In this document: positions 44,601 through 53,642 of the stretch, piece after piece
How positions within the stretch are numbered: position 1 is the stretch's first letter
How the letters are laid out: the number at the start of each line of letters is the position of its first letter
Assembly: GCA_028277185.1 (NCBI GenBank)
Contig: JANQGQ010000022.1
Span: 124,001-188,000 of the forward strand
DNA from: Woeseiaceae bacterium
Lineage (GTDB): Bacteria > Pseudomonadota > Gammaproteobacteria > Steroidobacterales > Woeseiaceae
DNA: 64,000 nt
Reading direction: 5' to 3'
Notes under the pieces: model-generated
Told to the model about the DNA's origin: nothing
The model's database searches: none
What the model saw: the letters and a program-made list of their open reading frames with translations, nothing else
Made by a program: the position numbers and the translations under genes

Positions 44601-46441
44601 CGAAGAAGATCCAGCTCGTCGCCGCGTTCAATCACCTGCACATCTTCATCGATCCGACGCCCGACGCCGCCGCAAGCTATCGCGAGCGCAAGCGCCTGTT
44701 TGCCAAGGGCCGGAGCAGCTGGACGGACTACGACGAGACGCAGATCTCGAAGGGCGGCGGCATTTTTTCGCGGCAGGCCAAGACGATCCGACTGAGCCGC
44801 GAGATGCGCAAGCTGCTCGACACGGACGCGGCGGCCATGCAGCCCGACGAACTCATCCGCGCGATCCTGAAGATGCGGGTCAACCTGCTTTGGAACGGGG
44901 GGATCGGGACCTACATCAAAGCCAGCAGCGAAAGCCATGCGGACGTGGGCGACCGCAGCAACGACAGTGTCCGCGTCGACGCGAACGAAGTGCGCTGCGA
45001 CGTCATCGGCGAAGGCGGCAACCTCGGCCTGACCCAGTACGCCCGCATCGAGTTCAGCCTCAACGGAGGCCGCGTCAACACGGACTTCATCGACAACTCT
45101 GCGGGCGTCGACAGCTCGGACCGCGAAGTCAACATCAAGATCCTGCTGAGCGATGTCGCGAAAGCGAAGGGCATGTCGCGGAAGAAGCGCAACGAGCTGC
45201 TTGCCGCGATGACCGAAGACGTCGCGGAGCTGGTGCTGCGCAACAACTACCTCCAGACCCAGGCCATCAGCATGAGCGAGATACGCTCGCTGGAGCGGAT
45301 CGACGAAACCGCGCGGGTGATCACGAGCCTCGAGCGCTCGGGCTTGCTGGACCGCGGCCTCGAGTGTCTGCCGGACGACGTGGAGATAGAGGAACGCAAG
45401 GCGCGGCGCCAGGGCGTTACGCGCCCCGAACTCGCCGTCGTGCTGAGCTACGCCAAGATCGACCTGTACAACGGTCTCATAGCGTCCGGAGAGTCGCTCG
45501 AGGATTTCCTTGCGATGCATCCGATGCGCTACTTCCCCGAGGTACTGCGGCGGCGCTATGCGGACTTTCTGCCGACCCACCGGCTGAGTCCGCAGATTCT
45601 TGCCACTCTCATCGCCAACGATCTCGTGAACCGGATGGGGCCCGCCTTCGTGCGCCGCGTCCAACTCGACACCGGCGTCGGGGTCTGCGCGATTGCGCGC
45701 GCGTACACCGTTGCCCGGCAGATCTGCAGGGCCGGCGCGCTGAACCGCGTCATTCAGTCGCTCGACTACGAAATTCCCGCCGCCGCGCAGATGACGCTGC
45801 TGTTCGAGGTGGCCCGGACGCAGCGCCATGCCACCTACTGGCTCATCGAGCGCTATGGCGAGCGCATCGAGATCGCCCCGGCCGTGGAGCGGCTCGGCGA
45901 AGGCATGACGATCATGTACACCCGAACCGCGGGCGTGCAGTCGAGCGCCGCGCGCACCCGTCACCACAATGCCGTCAAGCGCTACGTGGAGATGGGCGTG
46001 CCTGAAGGGCTTGCGGACAAGATGGCCGCCCTGCTGCTCACCCGGGCCGCGCTGGACATCGCCGATCTGGCGGCGGAGTACAAGCGCGACGTGGTCGAAA
46101 CGGCAAGGCTGTATTCCGCATTCAACGAGAGTCTCGGACTGTTCTGGCTGCACGTCGGAGCCGAGGATCTGTCGATCGAGGGACGCTGGCAGGCCGTTGC
46201 CCGAAGCAATCTCCGCGACGGCTTCTATCGCATCCGGCGCCAGCTGGCGGAAGAACTCCTGAAGAAACGCAGCAGGAAATCCATGCCGGAGCGCGTCGAA
46301 ACCTGGCTTGCGGATCGCGCGCCGCGCGTCGACCGGATCAAGGCCATGATCGAGGAGATGAAGCTTCGCGGCGACGCGGATTTTGCTACCCTCTCGGTCG
46401 CGGCGCAGGAGCTCAAGGACCTTTTGAGCGACCCCGGGTAG
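41606..46441 (+). CDS. gdhB: NAD-specific glutamate dehydrogenase, large (GdhB/L-180) type
   Basis: Catabolic enzyme converting glutamate to 2-oxoglutarate and ammonia with NAD. The 1611-aa length matches the ~180-kDa class known from Pseudomonas and Streptomyces. N-terminal ACT-like regulatory domains cover about 1-700. The catalytic domain then shows GGRIARGGLRWSDRREDFRT, Lys in VIVPTGAKGGFVCKNLP, GGSAGYDHKKMGITARGAWE and the NAD-binding VAGIGDMSGDVFGNGML; a long C-terminal helical domain completes it. It ends 36 bp before gpmA. Confidence 0.95.
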   Translation: MPRQELRRGSDARERIVDAIIGARVSTDRLPDRRHVKRFLAQYFAHVPYEDLAGRSEPIMARAALDHLEFGKTRRRGTALLRVFNATEEKNGYVSAFTFIEMVNDDMPFLVDSVVAAVARQDIAVHITVHPVIRVSRDGRGRITGVPSASDKKASRESWIRIAIDKLIDQEEIDALEAGIHRVLDDVRRAVDDWAPMRTHMRSALDELLATDNGGSPDLKDESAAMLEWLIDDHFTFLGYRRYRLTGRGDKLNLTAIPESGLGLMSNPDHGAKRVALTPEMRRVARNRDWMLITKANSRSTVHRHAYLDYIGIKIFDKSGEVTGEHRFIGLFTAVAYSESSRNIPLLRQKIGEVVARARIEPSGHRGKALLHILDTFPRDELFQASISDLARTTLGVLNLQDRQRVRFFIRRDVFRRFFSCLVYVPKEKYTTAVRRRIEGILLDAFAGTSIESSVQIADSALARVHIIVRTEDRERPPISIQTIEKQIADVVVTWTDKLKAQLAITCGEGEGLKLYRQYGSVFPLGYQEDTLPRDACTDVARIEDMRRDGLTRTVNLYRPPDAGPGDMHFLIYTDDELLPLSEALPVIEAMGVEVYTERPYELRLDDGSPFWIQDFHLHLDEDADIDVESVAERFETCFMRVLSGEAESDGLNRLILYAGLDWRQTALLRCYARYLLQLGLPFSQAYMENVLVAHARTTAKLVRQFELQFDPALSQAKRKRELKTHLASVEKGLKRARNVDEDRILNAFAGAIRHTLRTNYFVVDADGAARETIAIKLDSGAIPEAPKPRPMFEIFVYSTEVEGVHLRGGRIARGGLRWSDRREDFRTEILGLMKAQVVKNTVIVPTGAKGGFVCKNLPTGDRDAVLSKGIECYRAFIASLLDVTDNVIDGKVVTPGRIVRRDEEDPYLVVAADKGTATFSDIANEISESYGFWLGDAFASGGSAGYDHKKMGITARGAWEAVKRHFREQGINTQKDLFTVAGIGDMSGDVFGNGMLLSKKIQLVAAFNHLHIFIDPTPDAAASYRERKRLFAKGRSSWTDYDETQISKGGGIFSRQAKTIRLSREMRKLLDTDAAAMQPDELIRAILKMRVNLLWNGGIGTYIKASSESHADVGDRSNDSVRVDANEVRCDVIGEGGNLGLTQYARIEFSLNGGRVNTDFIDNSAGVDSSDREVNIKILLSDVAKAKGMSRKKRNELLAAMTEDVAELVLRNNYLQTQAISMSEIRSLERIDETARVITSLERSGLLDRGLECLPDDVEIEERKARRQGVTRPELAVVLSYAKIDLYNGLIASGESLEDFLAMHPMRYFPEVLRRRYADFLPTHRLSPQILATLIANDLVNRMGPAFVRRVQLDTGVGVCAIARAYTVARQICRAGALNRVIQSLDYEIPAAAQMTLLFEVARTQRHATYWLIERYGERIEIAPAVERLGEGMTIMYTRTAGVQSSAARTRHHNAVKRYVEMGVPEGLADKMAALLLTRAALDIADLAAEYKRDVVETARLYSAFNESLGLFWLHVGAEDLSIEGRWQAVARSNLRDGFYRIRRQLAEELLKKRSRKSMPERVETWLADRAPRVDRIKAMIEEMKLRGDADFATLSVAAQELKDLLSDPG

Positions 46442-46477
46442 ACGGGCCGCGCGGCACCTTCGAATCAGGAGACCACT

Positions 46478-47227
46478 ATGGCGGGCAAGCTCGTTTTGTG
46501 CCGGCACGGACAGAGTGACTGGAACCTAAAGAACCTCTTCACGGGCTGGACCGACGTCGACCTGACGCCGAAAGGCATCGAGGAGGCGACGACCGCGGGG
46601 CGGCAGCTGAAAGAGCTTGGAATCGGCTTCGACGTCGCCTACACGTCGGTGCTGAAGCGCGCGATTCGCACCCTTTGGATCGTCCTCGACGAGATGGACC
46701 GGATGTGGATTCCCGTCGTCCGCGACTGGCGTCTCAACGAACGTCACTACGGCAGCCTGCAGGGACTCAACAAAGCCGAAACCGCGGCGCTTCACGGCGA
46801 CGAGCAGGTACACATCTGGCGGCGCAGCTACGACATCCCGCCGCCGGCACTGGAAACCGACGACGAACGCCATCCGGCTCATGACGCGCGCTACCGCGGC
46901 ATCGACGGCCTGCCCGCGACGGAATCGCTCAAGACCACGCTCGAGCGGGTGCTGCCCTGCTGGAACGAGCGCATCGCACCCGATCTCGAAGCCGGGCGGC
47001 ACGTACTGATTTCCGCGCACGGCAACTCTCTGCGCGCGCTCGTCAAGATGCTCGACGAGGTCAGCGACGAGGAGATCACCGGCTTCAACATCCCGACGGG
47101 TATTCCGCTCGTCTACGAACTCGATGACCGTCTGAAGCCGGTGTCCAGGGAGTTCCTTGGCGATCCGGAAGCGGTGGCGAAAGCCGCAGCGGCCGTCGCC
47201 GCTCAGGGCAAGACCGCAGCCCACTGA
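46478..47227 (+). CDS. gpmA: 2,3-bisphosphoglycerate-dependent phosphoglycerate mutase
   Basis: Glycolytic/gluconeogenic mutase. The 249-aa product has the phospho-histidine motif [18 protein letters not shown] (His about 9), [13 protein letters not shown], and the second His in [20 protein letters not shown] lies upstream of the ATG at good spacing. It follows the glutamate dehydrogenase gene, which feeds carbon into gluconeogenesis, though a functional link is only inferred. Confidence 0.95.
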   Translation: MAGKLVLCRHGQSDWNLKNLFTGWTDVDLTPKGIEEATTAGRQLKELGIGFDVAYTSVLKRAIRTLWIVLDEMDRMWIPVVRDWRLNERHYGSLQGLNKAETAALHGDEQVHIWRRSYDIPPPALETDDERHPAHDARYRGIDGLPATESLKTTLERVLPCWNERIAPDLEAGRHVLISAHGNSLRALVKMLDEVSDEEITGFNIPTGIPLVYELDDRLKPVSREFLGDPEAVAKAAAAVAAQGKTAAH

Positions 47228-47228
47228 C

Positions 47229-47756
47229 GTGCTGTACCGACTTGGCGAGCGAAAACCGGATGTCGCGCCGCGCGGCACCTGGATCGCGGACAGCGCGGCG
47301 GTGATCGGCGCCGTCCGGCTGAAGGCCGAAGCCAGCGTCTGGTTCAACGCCGTCCTGCGGGGCGACAATGAGTGGATCGAGGTGGGCGAGCGCTCGAACG
47401 TTCAGGACCTGGCGGTGCTGCATACGGACCCGGGCGCGCCGTTAACCATTGGAAGGAACGTGACGATCGGTCACAAAGCCATGCTGCACGGCTGCACGAT
47501 CGGCGACAACACGCTGATCGGCATAGGCAGCACGATACTCAACCACGCCGAAGTGCCGGACAACTGCATCGTCGGCGCGCACGCGCTGATCACGGAGCAC
47601 AAACGCTTCGAGCCGGGCAGCCTGATTCTCGGATCCCCGGCCAAAGCCGTCCGCCAGCTCGACGCCGAGGCCATCGCGATGATCGGCCGGTCGGCCGACA
47701 TTTACGTCGCCAACGCCGAGCGCTTTCGCACAGAGTTGGCGGCGATCCGGGACTGA
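47229..47756 (+). CDS. Gamma-carbonic-anhydrase-like hexapeptide-repeat protein
   Basis: A 175-aa left-handed beta-helix protein of the YrdA/PaaY/Caa family. Hexapeptide repeats are seen as SVWFNAVLRGDNEWIEVGER, NVQDLAVLHTDPG and VTIGHKAMLHGCTIGDNTL; His residues in NVTIGHKAMLHG and the earlier VLHT supply the metal site. The GTG at 47229 lies one base after the gpmA stop (TGACGTG), so the start is read by coupling; a longer frame into gpmA is rejected. Catalytic activity as carbonic anhydrase is not assured. Confidence 0.88.
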   Translation: MLYRLGERKPDVAPRGTWIADSAAVIGAVRLKAEASVWFNAVLRGDNEWIEVGERSNVQDLAVLHTDPGAPLTIGRNVTIGHKAMLHGCTIGDNTLIGIGSTILNHAEVPDNCIVGAHALITEHKRFEPGSLILGSPAKAVRQLDAEAIAMIGRSADIYVANAERFRTELAAIRD

Positions 47757-47770
47757 CGTTTGCCTGGCGC

Positions 47771-48670
47771 CTACGTCTGCGCCTTCGGATCCGAGCGCGG
47801 GCGCACGGCGTCGGGATCGACGACCCGAATCAGACCCTCCTGCGCCGTCGATGCAATCAGCGAGCCGTCGCGCGCAAAAAAATGGCCGCGGGCGAATCCG
47901 CGCGCACCGGTCGCGATCGGACTCTCCATCGCGTAGAGCAACCAGTCGTCCACGCGGACTTCACGATGGAACCAAAGCGCGTGATCCAGGCTCGCCATGA
48001 TGACGTTACCGCGCGTGAACGACAGGCCGTGCGGCAGCGTCGCGGCACCGAGCAGTTCGTAATCCGAAACGTAGGCAAGCAGGTTCTGGTGCAGAGCGAG
48101 ATCGTCGGGTAAGCCGTCGACGGCCCGTATCCACACGTGCTTGATGGGCGGCCTGGGTTTCGGCTTTTCGAACTCCGGGGCTTCGACCGGCCGAAACTCG
48201 AATGGCCGCGCGCTCGTGAGGAAACGCCGCATCATCAGCGGGATTTTCTCGAGCTGTCCCTGCGCAACCCGGGTGACGTCCGGAAGGCCGTCCGGCCCGG
48301 GAACGTCCGGCATCGCGGCCGCGTGCTCGAGGCCGGTCTCGGGGACCTGAAACGACGCCGCGAGATTCAGGATCGGGCGGCCGTGCTGAATCGCAACGAC
48401 GCGCCGGCTGGAGAAGCTGCCGCCGTCGCGCGCCCGGTCGACCTCGTAGACGATCGGCGCGTTGATGTCGCCGCGGCGCAGAAAGTAGGCGTGCAGCGAA
48501 TGCGCGACCCGCCCTTCAACAGTGTGTTGCGCGGCGGACAGGGCCTGCCCCAGCACCTGGCCCCCGAAGACCTGCGGACTGCCAATATCCCGACTCGCCC
48601 CACGGAAGATGTTGTTCTCGATACGCTCGAGTCGAAGCAGCGAGATGAGATCGGCGAGGACCGGGTGCAT
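47771..48670 (-). CDS. tesB: Acyl-CoA thioesterase II (TesB)
   Basis: Double-hotdog thioesterase hydrolysing medium- and long-chain acyl-CoA. The 299-aa length is normal. N-terminal FRGASRDIGSPQVFGGQVLG and the C-terminal SLDHALWFHREVRVDDWLLY are typical; the catalytic Asp/Thr/Gln set is represented by Asp in RVDDW and Gln in STAQEGLIRV. It is convergent with the carbonic-anhydrase-like gene 14 bp away and lies 26 bp downstream of a degenerate SDR. Confidence 0.93.
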   Translation of the reverse strand: MHPVLADLISLLRLERIENNIFRGASRDIGSPQVFGGQVLGQALSAAQHTVEGRVAHSLHAYFLRRGDINAPIVYEVDRARDGGSFSSRRVVAIQHGRPILNLAASFQVPETGLEHAAAMPDVPGPDGLPDVTRVAQGQLEKIPLMMRRFLTSARPFEFRPVEAPEFEKPKPRPPIKHVWIRAVDGLPDDLALHQNLLAYVSDYELLGAATLPHGLSFTRGNVIMASLDHALWFHREVRVDDWLLYAMESPIATGARGFARGHFFARDGSLIASTAQEGLIRVVDPDAVRPRSDPKAQT

Positions 48671-48696
48671 CGTCGTGACGGAGCCGCCTGCCTCGA

Positions 48697-49446
48697 CTAA
48701 ACGTCGGTGCGGCCGCCGTCGACGGCGATCCCCGTGCCGCTGACGAAAGCCGCATCGTCGCTCGCGAGGAACAGAACGACCTTGGCGACATCGACGGGCT
48801 CGCCCAGCCGGCGTGCCGCCGAATGAGCAATGCAGTGGTCGCGCAGCGCCGTGTCCTTGCGGAAGGCCTCGCGGCTGACGGGCGTCATCACGGCACCGGG
48901 CTGCACGTAGTTCGCGGTAATGCCGAACTCGCCGGTCTCGGCAGCCAGCGCCCGGGTCAGCGCGGCCAGCTGCTGCTCTGCCCTGGTGGCCGCCTCGCGC
49001 GATCGGGCCGCAAACACGCTGCGCAGAAAACCGACGCTGATGATGCGGCCGGCCGGACTCTTCTTGAGCTCCGGCAACGCGGCGCGCGCAAGCGAGGTCA
49101 GAAGCGCCGTGCGCAAATCGAGGAGCTTGTCGAGCGCGGCGCCGGTGCTCTCGATGGGCGCTTCGACCGCCAGGGGAAAGTCCGCGACGACGATATCCAG
49201 ACCGCCGATGTGATCCACGCAGGCCTCGACGAGCGCCGCCATCCGCAGCGGGTCGGTAAGCGACGTCACGTGACCCGTGATGCCCTTCACCTGACGGAAG
49301 TGTTGTTCGACACCGCTGTTCAAGGTATCGGCGGCAACCACGCTCGCGCCGTGCTTGACCAGAGTTCGCGCTGCGGCTTCGCCGATGCCATCTGCCGCGT
49401 TGGTAACGAGTGCCTTGAGGCCGTAGAGTCTTAACGGATCAGCCAT
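48697..49446 (-). CDS. SDR-fold protein lacking the catalytic triad
   Basis: A 249-aa short-chain dehydrogenase fold. The C-terminal half aligns well (LTRALAAETGEFGITANYVQPGAV; RRLGEPVDVAKVVLFLASDDAAF; GIAVDGGR). The cofactor motif is altered (TNAADGIG for TGxxxGIG), the NNAG position reads VADFPLA, and the Ser, Tyr and Lys of the active site are replaced: the YxxxK position reads AATRAE. It is probably not a working oxidoreductase and may bind a nucleotide or a partner. It precedes tesB on the same strand. Confidence 0.8.
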   Translation of the reverse strand: MADPLRLYGLKALVTNAADGIGEAAARTLVKHGASVVAADTLNSGVEQHFRQVKGITGHVTSLTDPLRMAALVEACVDHIGGLDIVVADFPLAVEAPIESTGAALDKLLDLRTALLTSLARAALPELKKSPAGRIISVGFLRSVFAARSREAATRAEQQLAALTRALAAETGEFGITANYVQPGAVMTPVSREAFRKDTALRDHCIAHSAARRLGEPVDVAKVVLFLASDDAAFVSGTGIAVDGGRTDV

Positions 49447-49837
49447 TGTCGATAGTCGGTTCGAAGCATCTTACAAACGAGCGCGCAGGCTACTCCGGCG
49501 CGTGCACTACCGCAATGCCTTTACCCGGCCGGCTCGTGCCCCGACGACTCTGAACCGGCAGCCGGATTTATGGTCAATGAACCGAAGCGTGTGCGCAAAG
49601 GGCAACGCTACGCCGGCCGGTCCCGCTTTAGAAAGTGGCCGAAAAGCGTCGACTCCGTTTGCGGTTTTGCGTCGATTCCATGCTATTCTTGGCCCTTAGC
49701 TGCACTCTAGCTTGTAGTTATACCCGACTGTTTCTTCTGGCAATTAACGGGGCTGTCGGGACCCTGCAGGCCGGGGTTAGCGTCTGACATTAATGCGCCG
49801 AATGGAATCCGGCGCCCTTTCTCCAAAGGGGGGAGAA
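49447..49837 (+). other. 391-bp intergenic region upstream of the TonB receptor
   Basis: No gene, tRNA or strong hairpin is visible. TATTCT at 49684-49689 with TTGCGG (49659-49664, 19-base spacing) is a weak candidate promoter for the receptor. A GGGGGGAGAA ribosome binding site ends just before the receptor ATG. The other end must hold the promoter of the SDR-tesB pair. Confidence 0.5.
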
Positions 49838-52426
49838 ATGATCCGTACTCCACTACCCATCCGTTCGGGGATGCATCGTCTTGCGTGCTCGGCCGCTTCG
49901 CTGGCCGCGCTGTCGGTCGCCGGCCTGACGACGACCGCCGTCGCGCAGGAAGAAGCGTTGCTCGAAGAGATCATCGTCGTCTCGCAGAAGCGCGAGCAAA
50001 CGCTGCAGTCGCTGCCGGTTGCCGTTTCGGTCGTGAGCCAGACCGCGATGGACGAGGCACAGGTACTCGACATCAAGGATCTGCAGTCGCTGGTGCCCAG
50101 CCTGCGGGTGAGCCAGCTACAAGCCAGCGGCAATACGACGTTCATCGTCCGCGGCTTCGGCAACGGCGCCAACAACGCCGGCATCGAGCCGTCGGTGGCG
50201 GTATACATCGACGGCGTGTACCGGTCGCGTGCCGCGGCTGCACTGGCGGACTTCCCCAACCTCGAACGGATCGAAGTCATCAAAGGTCCGCAGTCGACGC
50301 TGTTCGGCAAGAACGCATCGGCCGGCGTCATCAACGTGGTAACGGCCAGGCCGAGCCTCGACGACTTCTCCGGATCCGCGTCGGTCACGGCCGGCGACTA
50401 CAGCCAGATCATCGTCAAGGGCGACGTGAACGGGCCGCTGAGCGACACCGTCGGTTTCTCGCTGTCCGGCAGCTACAACAGCCGCGACGGCTACTACGAC
50501 AATCTGACGTCCGGCGGCGAGCTCAACGAGATTAACCGTTCGGGCGTGCGCGGCCAGCTGTTGTTCGCACCGTCGGACCGCCTCGAAGCGCGCTTCATCG
50601 CCGACTACGACACGATCGACGAGGCCTGCTGCGGCGTCGCCAACCTCGTCAACGGGCCCACCGGCGCGGCCGTTCTGGGCGTCGGCGGCAATCTGGTGCC
50701 GAACGCGCCGTTCGCCTACGAAGGTTTCTACGACTTCGAACCCGTCAACGAGATCGACAACAGCGGCGCATCGCTGCAGATCGACTACGACATCAACGAC
50801 TCGATTCAGCTCACCTCGATAACCGCGTTCCGGAACCAGGATCGTTTCGACAACGTCGACGTGGACTTCACGAGCGCACGCCTCATCAGCGACCAGACGG
50901 GCAACCTGACGGATACCCAGATCGACACGCTGACTCAGGAGTTCCGTCTCGGCGGTTCGACGGGTACGTTCGACTGGCTGGTCGGCGCCTTCTACTTCGA
51001 CGAAGAGGTGGATCAGCGCAGCGGCATTACCTACGGCGATGCCTTCCGTCCTTACGCGGACATCCTGACGACGACGGCAGCAGGCGGCAACCCGCTGACC
51101 GATCCGTCGCCGCTGACGGCGCTGGAAGTCGGCCTCGGCCTGCCCGCGGGGACTTTCTTCGCACCGGGCCAGGGTAACACCGAGTTCGCCACGCTCGACA
51201 ACACCTCGACCTCGCTGTTCGGCCAGGTCGATTTCGATCTCGGCGAGCGCACGACCGTGACGCTCGGCGTGGCCTGGGTCGAGGACGATAAGGACGCCAC
51301 CCTCAACATCACCAGCACCGACGCGTTCTCGCGGCTCGATCTGCAGGAGGTAGGTTTCGGCCTCGCGTTCCAGGAGGTCACGATGCTGCCGCCGACGCCG
51401 GAAAACATCGCCGCCTTCGCGATGGCGAACCCGGACGGGTTCGCGGCTCTGCAGACGCTCAGCATGACCGAATGCTCTGCGGCCGCGCCGCCGCCCAACT
51501 GTAACCAGCTCCTCGCACTGCGCCCGGTGCAGTTTCTGCCGCCGCAGCTGAACTACCCGAACGCGGTTGAATCCGGCTCGTCGAGCGACGACGACGTAAC
51601 CTGGACGGTGCGCGTGGCCTACGACGTGACGGACCAGGTGAACGTCTACGCAAGCGCCGGCACGGGTTTCAAGGCCTCGTCGTGGAACCTGTCGCGCGAT
51701 TCGCGGCCGTTTGCCGAGGACATTCCGGCACTGACGGACGCGGGGCTGCTGGTACCGAACATCACGACCGGCACCCGCTTCGCGGGCCCCGAGGAGTCCA
51801 CGCTGTACGAACTCGGCCTCAAGTCGCAGTTCGACAACATCATCCTCAACGTGGCCGTGTTCGATCAGGAAATCGAGGGCTTCCAGCAGAACCTGTTCGT
51901 CGGCACGGGCTTCATCCTCGCGAATGCCGGCAAGCAGTCGACCACGGGTATCGAACTGGACTTCCTCTGGGCGCCGACGGCCAATCTCGAGATCTCATTC
52001 GCGAGCATGTTCCTCGATCCCGAGTACGACTCCTTCCCGCTCGGCACCGGCCCGGACGGTCCGGTTGACCTGAGCGGCACGGCCCCGGCCGGCATCAGCG
52101 AAACCAGCATCACGACGTCCGCGCGCTACGGCTTCGACCTTCTCAACGGTCGCGCTTTCGTCCGCGCCGAGTACTACTACGAGAGCGACGTGCAGGTCAT
52201 CGAAAACGTGTCCGCGGACATCGCCTCGCGCGAGGTCGGCACGATCAACGCAAGCGCGGGCATCGGCTGGGACAACGGTTTCGAGGTCCTGCTCTGGGGC
52301 CGCAACATCAACGACGACGAGTATCTGCAGAGCGCGTTCCCGTCGGTCGCGCAGGAAGGTAGCTTTTCGGGCTATCCGAACATCCCGCGGACCTGGGGCG
52401 TGACTTTGAGGAAGTTCTTCGACTAA
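49838..52426 (+). CDS. TonB-dependent receptor (no STN domain)
   Basis: Outer-membrane transporter, 862 aa from the ATG at 49838, which follows a strong GGGGAGAA. Signal peptide (LACSAASLAALSVAGLTTTAVAQ), TonB-box region LLEEIIVVSQKREQTLQ, plug (FIVRGFGNGANNAGIEPSVA; IEVIKGPQSTLFGKNASAGV), and a barrel ending in a terminal aromatic (RTWGVTLRKFFD). It belongs to the large group often annotated as siderophore- or carbohydrate-type receptors of marine gammaproteobacteria. With no STN domain it should not signal through a FecR. Substrate unknown. Confidence 0.92.
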   Translation: MIRTPLPIRSGMHRLACSAASLAALSVAGLTTTAVAQEEALLEEIIVVSQKREQTLQSLPVAVSVVSQTAMDEAQVLDIKDLQSLVPSLRVSQLQASGNTTFIVRGFGNGANNAGIEPSVAVYIDGVYRSRAAAALADFPNLERIEVIKGPQSTLFGKNASAGVINVVTARPSLDDFSGSASVTAGDYSQIIVKGDVNGPLSDTVGFSLSGSYNSRDGYYDNLTSGGELNEINRSGVRGQLLFAPSDRLEARFIADYDTIDEACCGVANLVNGPTGAAVLGVGGNLVPNAPFAYEGFYDFEPVNEIDNSGASLQIDYDINDSIQLTSITAFRNQDRFDNVDVDFTSARLISDQTGNLTDTQIDTLTQEFRLGGSTGTFDWLVGAFYFDEEVDQRSGITYGDAFRPYADILTTTAAGGNPLTDPSPLTALEVGLGLPAGTFFAPGQGNTEFATLDNTSTSLFGQVDFDLGERTTVTLGVAWVEDDKDATLNITSTDAFSRLDLQEVGFGLAFQEVTMLPPTPENIAAFAMANPDGFAALQTLSMTECSAAAPPPNCNQLLALRPVQFLPPQLNYPNAVESGSSSDDDVTWTVRVAYDVTDQVNVYASAGTGFKASSWNLSRDSRPFAEDIPALTDAGLLVPNITTGTRFAGPEESTLYELGLKSQFDNIILNVAVFDQEIEGFQQNLFVGTGFILANAGKQSTTGIELDFLWAPTANLEISFASMFLDPEYDSFPLGTGPDGPVDLSGTAPAGISETSITTSARYGFDLLNGRAFVRAEYYYESDVQVIENVSADIASREVGTINASAGIGWDNGFEVLLWGRNINDDEYLQSAFPSVAQEGSFSGYPNIPRTWGVTLRKFFD

Positions 52427-52447
52427 GGGCCCGCAGAACGGGCCGGC

Positions 52448-52477
52448 AGGGCGGCAAGCTTCAGAGCTTGCCGCCCT
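52448..52477. terminator. Hairpin shared by the convergent receptor and MaoC-like genes
   Basis: AGGGCGGCAAGCT-TCAG-AGCTTGCCGCCCT: perfect 13-bp stem, 4-base loop, 22 bases after the receptor stop. The loop holds the stop codon of the convergent MaoC-like gene, and the right arm encodes its last residues (GGKL). A T-tract is lacking on both sides. Probably a bidirectional transcription-end or RNA-stabilising structure. Confidence 0.7.
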
Positions 52478-52955
52478 GGCCCTCGGCGGCCTTGTCCTCC
52501 GCGAAGAAGTACATCCCAAGAGTCTCGGCGACGCACGCGGGCTTCTTCTGGTTCTCGACCTCGATCCGCGTTTCCGACGTGAGCAGGAGCGCACCGGCGC
52601 GCCGGCGGGCACTCAACACGGTCGCGCGCGCGCGCACGCGGTCGCCGACCTGGACCGGCGTATAGAAACGCACCTTGTTGACGCCCAGATTGATGCCGCG
52701 CTCGAGGTTCGGGATGTCGACGAATCGGCCCGTCAGCGCGGGAATCAGGGCCAGCGTGAGATAACCGTGCGCAATGGTCTTGCCGTCGGGCATCTCCCGG
52801 CCCGCACGATCGACGTCGACGTGAATCCACTGGAAATCGTCCGTCGCCTCGGCGAAGAGATCGATGCGGTTCTGATCGATGACGACCCAGTCAGAGAGGC
52901 CGACTTCCTTACCTTCGAGTTCGCGGGCGTCTTCGATCGATGTGATGAGATGCAA
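52461..52955 (-). CDS. MaoC-like (R)-specific enoyl-CoA hydratase (NodN type)
   Basis: A 164-aa single-hotdog protein. The hydratase motif FAEATDDFQWIHVDVDRA contains the catalytic Asp and His; AHGYLTLALIPAL follows. The start is TTG (52955) with GGGGA upstream. It probably hydrates trans-2-enoyl-CoA. Its 3' end lies within the shared hairpin, and it is divergent from mocA across 111 bp. Confidence 0.87.
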   Translation of the reverse strand: MHLITSIEDARELEGKEVGLSDWVVIDQNRIDLFAEATDDFQWIHVDVDRAGREMPDGKTIAHGYLTLALIPALTGRFVDIPNLERGINLGVNKVRFYTPVQVGDRVRARATVLSARRRAGALLLTSETRIEVENQKKPACVAETLGMYFFAEDKAAEGQGGKL

Positions 52956-53066
52956 AACCAGTCCCCAGGAAACACGGCGCGGTGCCCGCGCAGGCGCTAG
53001 AGATACAGGGTTGTTGCGCGCGCCGCAAGTGCGCCTGAACCGTGAACACCCCTATAATCGCGTGCA

Positions 53067-53642
53067 ATGAACGCAAGCGGCAAACAGCGACGGATCGTGG
53101 CCGCCGTCCTCGCTGCCGGGCAGTCGCGACGCTTCGGCGCAAGCAGCAAACAGTTAGTCGAGATCGACGGCGAAAGCATGGTGGCGCGAACGGTGCGTAC
53201 CGTCAGCGACGCTGCGCCGGTAGTGCTCGTTGCCGGGCACGACGCGGAGCGCGTCATGCGCGCCGCCGGCGCTCCTTTCGCCGTCATCAACGGGCGCTAT
53301 GCAGAAGGCATCGGTACGTCGGTAGCGGCAGCCGCGCGCGCCCTCGGCAGCTCTGCAGACGCGTTGCTCCTTTGCCTGGCCGATCAACCGTGGATTCCGG
53401 CCGATCACTACCGGGCGCTGGCGGCGGCGTGGGAAGGGGTGCCGGAGCGCATCGTCGCCAGCAGCTATCGCGACACGTTCGGGGTTCCCGCTCTGTTCGA
53501 TCGCGCGGTTTTCTCCGAGCTCGCCGAACTCGACGGCGACCGCGGCGCGAAGACCGTTATCGCCGCCCGGCAGGACAGGGTCGTTCTTCTGCCCCTGACG
53601 GAGTACCGTGACGTGGATACGCCCGGGGACTTGCGCGCTTAA
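53067..53642 (+). CDS. mocA: Molybdenum cofactor cytidylyl/guanylyltransferase-like protein (MocA family)
   Basis: A 191-aa NTP transferase with the pyrophosphorylase motif AAVLAAGQSRRFGASSKQL (about 12-30) and LCLADQPWIP for the metal-binding Asp. MocA enzymes add CMP to molybdopterin for xanthine dehydrogenase-type enzymes. The stop overlaps that of convergent moaE by four bases. No molybdoenzyme gene lies in the window. Confidence 0.88.
   Translation: MNASGKQRRIVAAVLAAGQSRRFGASSKQLVEIDGESMVARTVRTVSDAAPVVLVAGHDAERVMRAAGAPFAVINGRYAEGIGTSVAAAARALGSSADALLLCLADQPWIPADHYRALAAAWEGVPERIVASSYRDTFGVPALFDRAVFSELAELDGDRGAKTVIAARQDRVVLLPLTEYRDVDTPGDLRA

Noticed and set aside
43634..46507. 957-aa minus-strand open frame opposite the glutamate dehydrogenase
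   Set aside because: No domain is recognisable, composition is Arg/Ala/His-rich, and it is fully antisense to a conserved enzyme.
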